A DNA stretch of 64,000 nt from NCBI GenBank assembly GCA_900314855.1, contig OMWZ01000002.1, forward strand, positions 60,591-124,590. Direction: 5' to 3'. Both the position numbers and the translations under genes were made by a program. Source of the DNA: an uncultured Selenomonadales bacterium. GTDB taxonomy: Bacteria > Bacillota > Negativicutes > Acidaminococcales > Acidaminococcaceae. Each line of letters starts with the position of its first letter. The first letter of the stretch is position 1. The notes below the pieces were generated by a model. The model was not told the DNA's origin. It ran no database searches and saw only the letters and a list, made by a program, of their open reading frames with translations. Below are positions 60,921 through 64,000 of this stretch, one piece after another.

Positions 60921-60960
60921 ATCAGGTCCCTTCCCCGCTGGGGAGGGGACCTGATTTTTT
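60921..60960 (+). terminator. Terminator of thrS
   Basis: ATCAGGTCCCTTCCCC and GGGGAGGGGACCTGAT (60921-60954) form a stem followed by a TTTTTT tract. Confidence 0.85.
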
Positions 60961-61009
60961 TGCGGCGCTTGTCCCGGCCGCTCCCCTTTTCATTCCTACG
61001 GGAATAGGG

Positions 61010-61015
61010 TATAAT
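61010..61015 (+). promoter_or_regulatory. -10 of the DUF4127 gene
   Basis: TATAAT stands about 85 bp before the gene; the -35 position holds only TTTTCA-like sequence. Nothing else is seen in 60961-61095. Confidence 0.4.
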
Positions 61016-61101
61016 AGTCTAATGGCGGTTCGGCAACCGGAGCGGTATACCGCCTTCCCGGCGCACCGGAATCCCGCGAAGTCATTAAAGGAAGAGTGTT
61101 C

Positions 61102-62742
61102 ATGAAGCGTCAACTGTTTGTCTGTCTTTGCGCGGCCGTCCTGTCTGTCGCGGCCTTGCTCGCGCCGGCCACGGTCCTGGCCAGGCAAAAGACGTCCTTT
61201 CTCTTTATCCCCCTAGACAACCGGCCTGTCTGCTACGAATATCCGGTCCGGGTCATGGAAGCGGCGGGTTATAAGATCTACACGCCGCCGGAGAAATTCC
61301 TGGCCACGCGCACGACGCCGGCCAACACGGAAAAACTCTGGGACTGGCTGGAACACCGGGCAGAAAAGGTAGACGGCGCCGTCATTTCAACGGACGCCCT
61401 GATTTACGGCGGCCTCGTCTCCTCGCGGACGCACCACACGCCCCTTGCCACCCTGGAAGCCCGAGTCCAGCGTCTCAAGAACCTGAAGATGGATGCCAAT
61501 ATCCAGTTCTACGGCTTTTCCACTCTCATGCGGACCCCACGGGAAAGCTACGGCAATGTGGAACCGTCCTACTACAGTGATGTCGGTCCGGCTATTTTCA
61601 AATATTCCCAGTTGGCGGACAAATCGGACGTCCACGCCGAATCCCTCCTGGAAGATTTCGTCGCGGGTACACTGGAGCGGAATATGGCCAAGAGCCATCT
61701 GCTGGACTGGCTCGAGCGGCGCAACAAAAACATGCAGATCAACAGCGAACTGGCCATGCTGGCCCGCATGGGACGCTTCGACTACTTTGCCGTCGGCAAG
61801 GATGACAACGCGCCCTACTCCCATACGCACATGGAGGCGCGTCACCTGACCCTGAGCAACGCCGACGTATCTGCCACGGAATTCCAGGTCCTGCCGGGCG
61901 TGGACCAGCTGGGCCTGCTGCTCCTGACCCGTGCCGCCAACGAAGTCCGCGGCGTTACACCCCGTGTCTGCCAGCTCTACGTGGAAGGCGTCGGCGCCCG
62001 TACCGTTCCCCAGTATTCGGACCAGCCCCTGGGCACGTCCATCCCGGAACAGATTGCAGCCGCCGGCGGTACTATCGCGCAGGATCCGGCCCACGCCGAC
62101 GTGGTTTTGGCCCTCAACACCCCGGCCGACGGAACCACGCGGGATTCGACCGATCCGTCCAACCAGTACTTCGCCTCCCCCGCCAATAAGCGGTACATTG
62201 CCAACCTGAGCCACCTGCTGGATCAGGGAGCCAATGTTTCCCTGGCCGATGTGGCCTTCTCCAACGGAGGCGACAATGGCTTCCTCAACGAATTGTCCCT
62301 GTGGGGCTGCACGGAACGCCTGTCCGCCTACAACGGCTGGAACACGGCGGACAACGCCGTCGGGTTCGCCATCGCCCAAGGGATGCTGGCCGCCACGACG
62401 CCGAAAGAAAAACAGCAGGAGCTCCTGCGGGAGCGTATCCTGGACGACTGGTACTATCAGTCCAACGTCCGCCGCCTCATTACCCACGACCTGGAAAAGA
62501 GACACCTGACAGCTGTCAAATACAATCTGGGGCCTTACAAGGCCGAATTGCAGCGGATTGTCCAGAAAGAGATGGAAAGGTTGACGGATAACTACCCGAT
62601 CACCGTCGGCACGACCTTCACAGTCACTTTCCCCTGGGACCGCCTTTTCGAAGTCCGTATCGAAAACCTGAAAACCACCCGGGACCTGCGCAGTGCCGCC
62701 CGTTTGCGGATTCTGCCGGATGTCCCTGTCTTTAAAGAATAG
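61102..62742 (+). CDS. Exported DUF4127 family protein
   Basis: A 546-residue protein with a Sec signal (VCLCAAVLSVAALLAPATVLA, cleavage near residue 29). The mature protein begins at the family signature FLFIPLDNRPVCYEYP. Other conserved patches: ISTDALIYGGLVSSRTHH, FGKDDNAPYS-like AVGKDDNAPYSHTHMEA and VALADVAFSNGGDN-like LADVAFSNGGDNG. DUF4127 has no proven function; these Asp/His patches suggest a hydrolase. AAAGGAAG precedes the ATG at 61102. The stop overlaps the RBS of the next gene (TAGGAG), so the pair is coupled. Confidence 0.85.
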   Translation: MKRQLFVCLCAAVLSVAALLAPATVLARQKTSFLFIPLDNRPVCYEYPVRVMEAAGYKIYTPPEKFLATRTTPANTEKLWDWLEHRAEKVDGAVISTDALIYGGLVSSRTHHTPLATLEARVQRLKNLKMDANIQFYGFSTLMRTPRESYGNVEPSYYSDVGPAIFKYSQLADKSDVHAESLLEDFVAGTLERNMAKSHLLDWLERRNKNMQINSELAMLARMGRFDYFAVGKDDNAPYSHTHMEARHLTLSNADVSATEFQVLPGVDQLGLLLLTRAANEVRGVTPRVCQLYVEGVGARTVPQYSDQPLGTSIPEQIAAAGGTIAQDPAHADVVLALNTPADGTTRDSTDPSNQYFASPANKRYIANLSHLLDQGANVSLADVAFSNGGDNGFLNELSLWGCTERLSAYNGWNTADNAVGFAIAQGMLAATTPKEKQQELLRERILDDWYYQSNVRRLITHDLEKRHLTAVKYNLGPYKAELQRIVQKEMERLTDNYPITVGTTFTVTFPWDRLFEVRIENLKTTRDLRSAARLRILPDVPVFKE

Positions 62743-62752
62743 GAGTCATATC

Positions 62753-62971
62753 ATGTCGGAACTCGCCCACTTTTTTCTGGAGCCGGGCCCCTTGGGAATC
62801 AGCAACGCCGCTTTTCTCTTCTCCCTGGCCATGGCCTACTTCGTCCACAACGACGCGCGCACCCACCATGTGCCTCATGCCGGCTGGTGGGCCCTGGGCA
62901 CCTTTTTGGCGTGGATTATCTTTTTCCCCTTGTATATGTTTCGTTACTACCGGGGCCGCAAACGGGGCTGA
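62753..62971 (+). CDS. Small membrane protein, 72 residues (unknown)
   Basis: Two predicted spans (residues about 17-32 and 45-63) and a basic C-terminus RYYRGRKRG, which should face the cytosol. The RBS TAGGAG includes the stop codon of the DUF4127 gene. No family recognised; perhaps a partner of the exported protein. Confidence 0.65.
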   Translation: MSELAHFFLEPGPLGISNAAFLFSLAMAYFVHNDARTHHVPHAGWWALGTFLAWIIFFPLYMFRYYRGRKRG

Positions 62972-63026
62972 AAGAGGCCCCGACCTTCCGGGCCGCAAAC
63001 GACACGATAAACACGGAAAAACGACA

Positions 63027-63062
63027 ACGGACCGCACCCTGCGAAGGGTACGGTCCGTTTTA
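63027..63062. terminator. Terminator between the small membrane protein and the dehydratase gene
   Basis: ACGGACCGCACCCT (63027-63040) and AGGGTACGGTCCGT (63045-63058) pair with one mismatch and are followed by TTTTAG on plus; on minus an AAAAACG-derived tract gives TTTTT nearby. Confidence 0.75.
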
Positions 63063-63076
63063 GTATGGATTGTATA

Positions 63077-64000
63077 TTACAGGCTGACGCCGTCTTTGAA
63101 AATGGCAAGGCCCCTGCAGCCGTTGCGCTCATTTTGCGCAGGCTGTCCTTCGGCCGTCGCCAGGACGAGTTCGAAAAGGCGGGCGGCGGCATCGCCCAGG
63201 GATTCTCCCTCGGCCACCGTGCCGGCATTAAAGTCAATCCACCTGGCCTTGCGGACCGCCAGATCCGTATTCGAAGCAACCTTCAGCGTCGGGACCGGCG
63301 TTCCGAAGGGAGTCCCCCGTCCGGTCGTAAAGAGAAGCATCTGCGCCCCTGCCGCGGTCAGGGCCGTACTGGAAATCAAATCATTCCCCGGCCCGTACAG
63401 CAGGGACAGGCCCGGTTTGCGAACCCGGCCACCGTACTCGAGGATATCGGCGACAGGCGCTGTGCCACCCTTTTGGACACACCCGCAGCTCTTGTCTTCC
63501 AGCGTCGAAATCCCGCCAGCTTTGTTGCCCGGGCTGGGATTCTCATAGACCACGGTGTGATGGGAGAGAAAATATTCCTTGAAGCCGTTCAGCATAGCCG
63601 CCGCCCGCTGGAACACATCTACATCGACGCAGCGGTCCAACAGCATAGATTCGGCGCCGAACATTTCCGGCACTTCCGTGAGAATGGTGCTTCCGCCGCG
63701 AGCGAGGAGCAAATCGCTGAAACGTCCAACCGTCGGATTGGCCGTAATGCCCGACAGTCCATCGGAACCGCCGCACTTGAGGCCGACGACCAGCTTGGAC
63801 ACGGGCACGTCCTGCCGCATGAATCGCGCGGCATAAGCCACGCATTCCCGCAGGGCCTGGCGGCCGGCAGCCGCTTCGTCCTCCACGTCCTGGCAGGTCA
63901 CAAAGCGGATCCGCTCCGGGTCGTATTCCCCCAAGGCTTCGACAAACTGCTCGCGCGTCAGGTTTTCACACCCCAGGTGGAGGATCAGGACAGCCCCCGC
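63077..64000 (-). CDS. UxaA/GarD family dehydratase, C-terminal part (partial)
   Basis: The reading frame is open to the right edge, giving at least 307 residues. LKCGGSDGLSGITANPTVG, DKSCGCVQKGG and GNKAGGISTLEDKSCGC contain the conserved Cys and His typical of altronate/galactarate dehydratase large chains, which use an iron centre. The HLGCEN near the edge belongs to the family's central part. The sugar acid cannot be chosen from this fragment. Upstream genes lie outside the window. Confidence 0.88.
   Translation of the reverse strand, partial: AGAVLILHLGCENLTREQFVEALGEYDPERIRFVTCQDVEDEAAAGRQALRECVAYAARFMRQDVPVSKLVVGLKCGGSDGLSGITANPTVGRFSDLLLARGGSTILTEVPEMFGAESMLLDRCVDVDVFQRAAAMLNGFKEYFLSHHTVVYENPSPGNKAGGISTLEDKSCGCVQKGGTAPVADILEYGGRVRKPGLSLLYGPGNDLISSTALTAAGAQMLLFTTGRGTPFGTPVPTLKVASNTDLAVRKARWIDFNAGTVAEGESLGDAAARLFELVLATAEGQPAQNERNGCRGLAIFKDGVSL

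Noticed and set aside
1..64000. tRNA, rRNA, insertion sequences, phage genes, CRISPR arrays
   Set aside because: No cloverleaf with TTCGA-type loop, no rRNA core sequence, no transposase or integrase, and no regularly spaced repeats were seen on either strand by reading; a tRNAscan and repeat search would be decisive.

Overview
The window is a 64 kb piece of a GC-rich bacterial chromosome, dense with genes and lacking insertion sequences, phage genes, CRISPR arrays, rRNA or recognisable tRNA genes. Regulation is of Firmicutes type: three T-box leaders (trp, pheST, thrS), an L20-type leader before infC-rpmI-rplT, a glycine riboswitch, a cobalamin riboswitch, and many -35/17 bp/-10 promoters with a TGn extension. 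The glycine decarboxylase split into PA and PB, the methylmalonyl-CoA mutase mutA-mutB-meaB operon, an EtfB and a DUF4127 protein together suggest an anaerobic fermenter of the class Negativicutes (Veillonellales, Selenomonadales or Acidaminococcales). This placement is an inference; the species is not identifiable by reading alone.

Layout, left to right. 1-5346 (minus): 5' part of etfB, dnaE and an M20 peptidase. 5544-7330 (plus): yhdT-panF pantothenate uptake. 7520-10204 (minus): a Zn/Cd/Pb P-type ATPase behind an ArsR/SmtB-like operator. 10337-12720: pepT, then a divergent HxlR regulator and NAD(P)-binding protein. 12829-19371 (minus): a complete trp operon in the order trpD-C-F-B-A-E-G under a T-box with a UGG specifier. 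19911-20283: a short, unexplained transcription unit with an 18-codon ORF. 20461-23057 (minus): a lipoprotein phosphoesterase and dinB. 23299-29889 (plus): two ABC importers, one of ferric-iron (Fbp/Afu) type and one of SsuABC/TauABC type. 29989-32325 (minus): a pair of unusual GTPases. 32498-35651 (minus): an amidohydrolase followed by three membrane proteins resembling hydrogenase-4/complex I membrane subunits but without catalytic subunits.

35725-39508 (minus): pheST with a Phe T-box. 39565-46398 (minus): a self-contained glycine cleavage operon gcvT-gcvH-gcvPA-gcvPB-lplA-lpd under a glycine riboswitch. 46505-48761 (minus): infC (AUU start), rpmI, rplT and an rRNA methyltransferase. 48952-49341: an unknown protein. 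49479-55790 (minus): mutA-mutB-meaB behind a cobalamin riboswitch and two successive terminators. 55896-57206 (plus): a processive-type family 2 glycosyltransferase. 57292-58475 (minus): two half-size chromate-type transporters. 58623-60888 (plus): thrS with a Thr T-box. 61102-62971 (plus): a DUF4127 exported protein and a small membrane protein. 63077-64000 (minus): the C-terminal part of a UxaA/GarD-type dehydratase.

Most of the window is ordinary central metabolism with readable RNA regulation. The parts that deserve a second look are the cobalamin riboswitch placed before a cobalamin-dependent enzyme, the orphan complex I-like membrane module, the two-GTPase operon, the short peptide/RNA unit near 20.1 kb, the Cys/His-rich metal ATPase with an operator but no regulator nearby, and the AUU start of infC.
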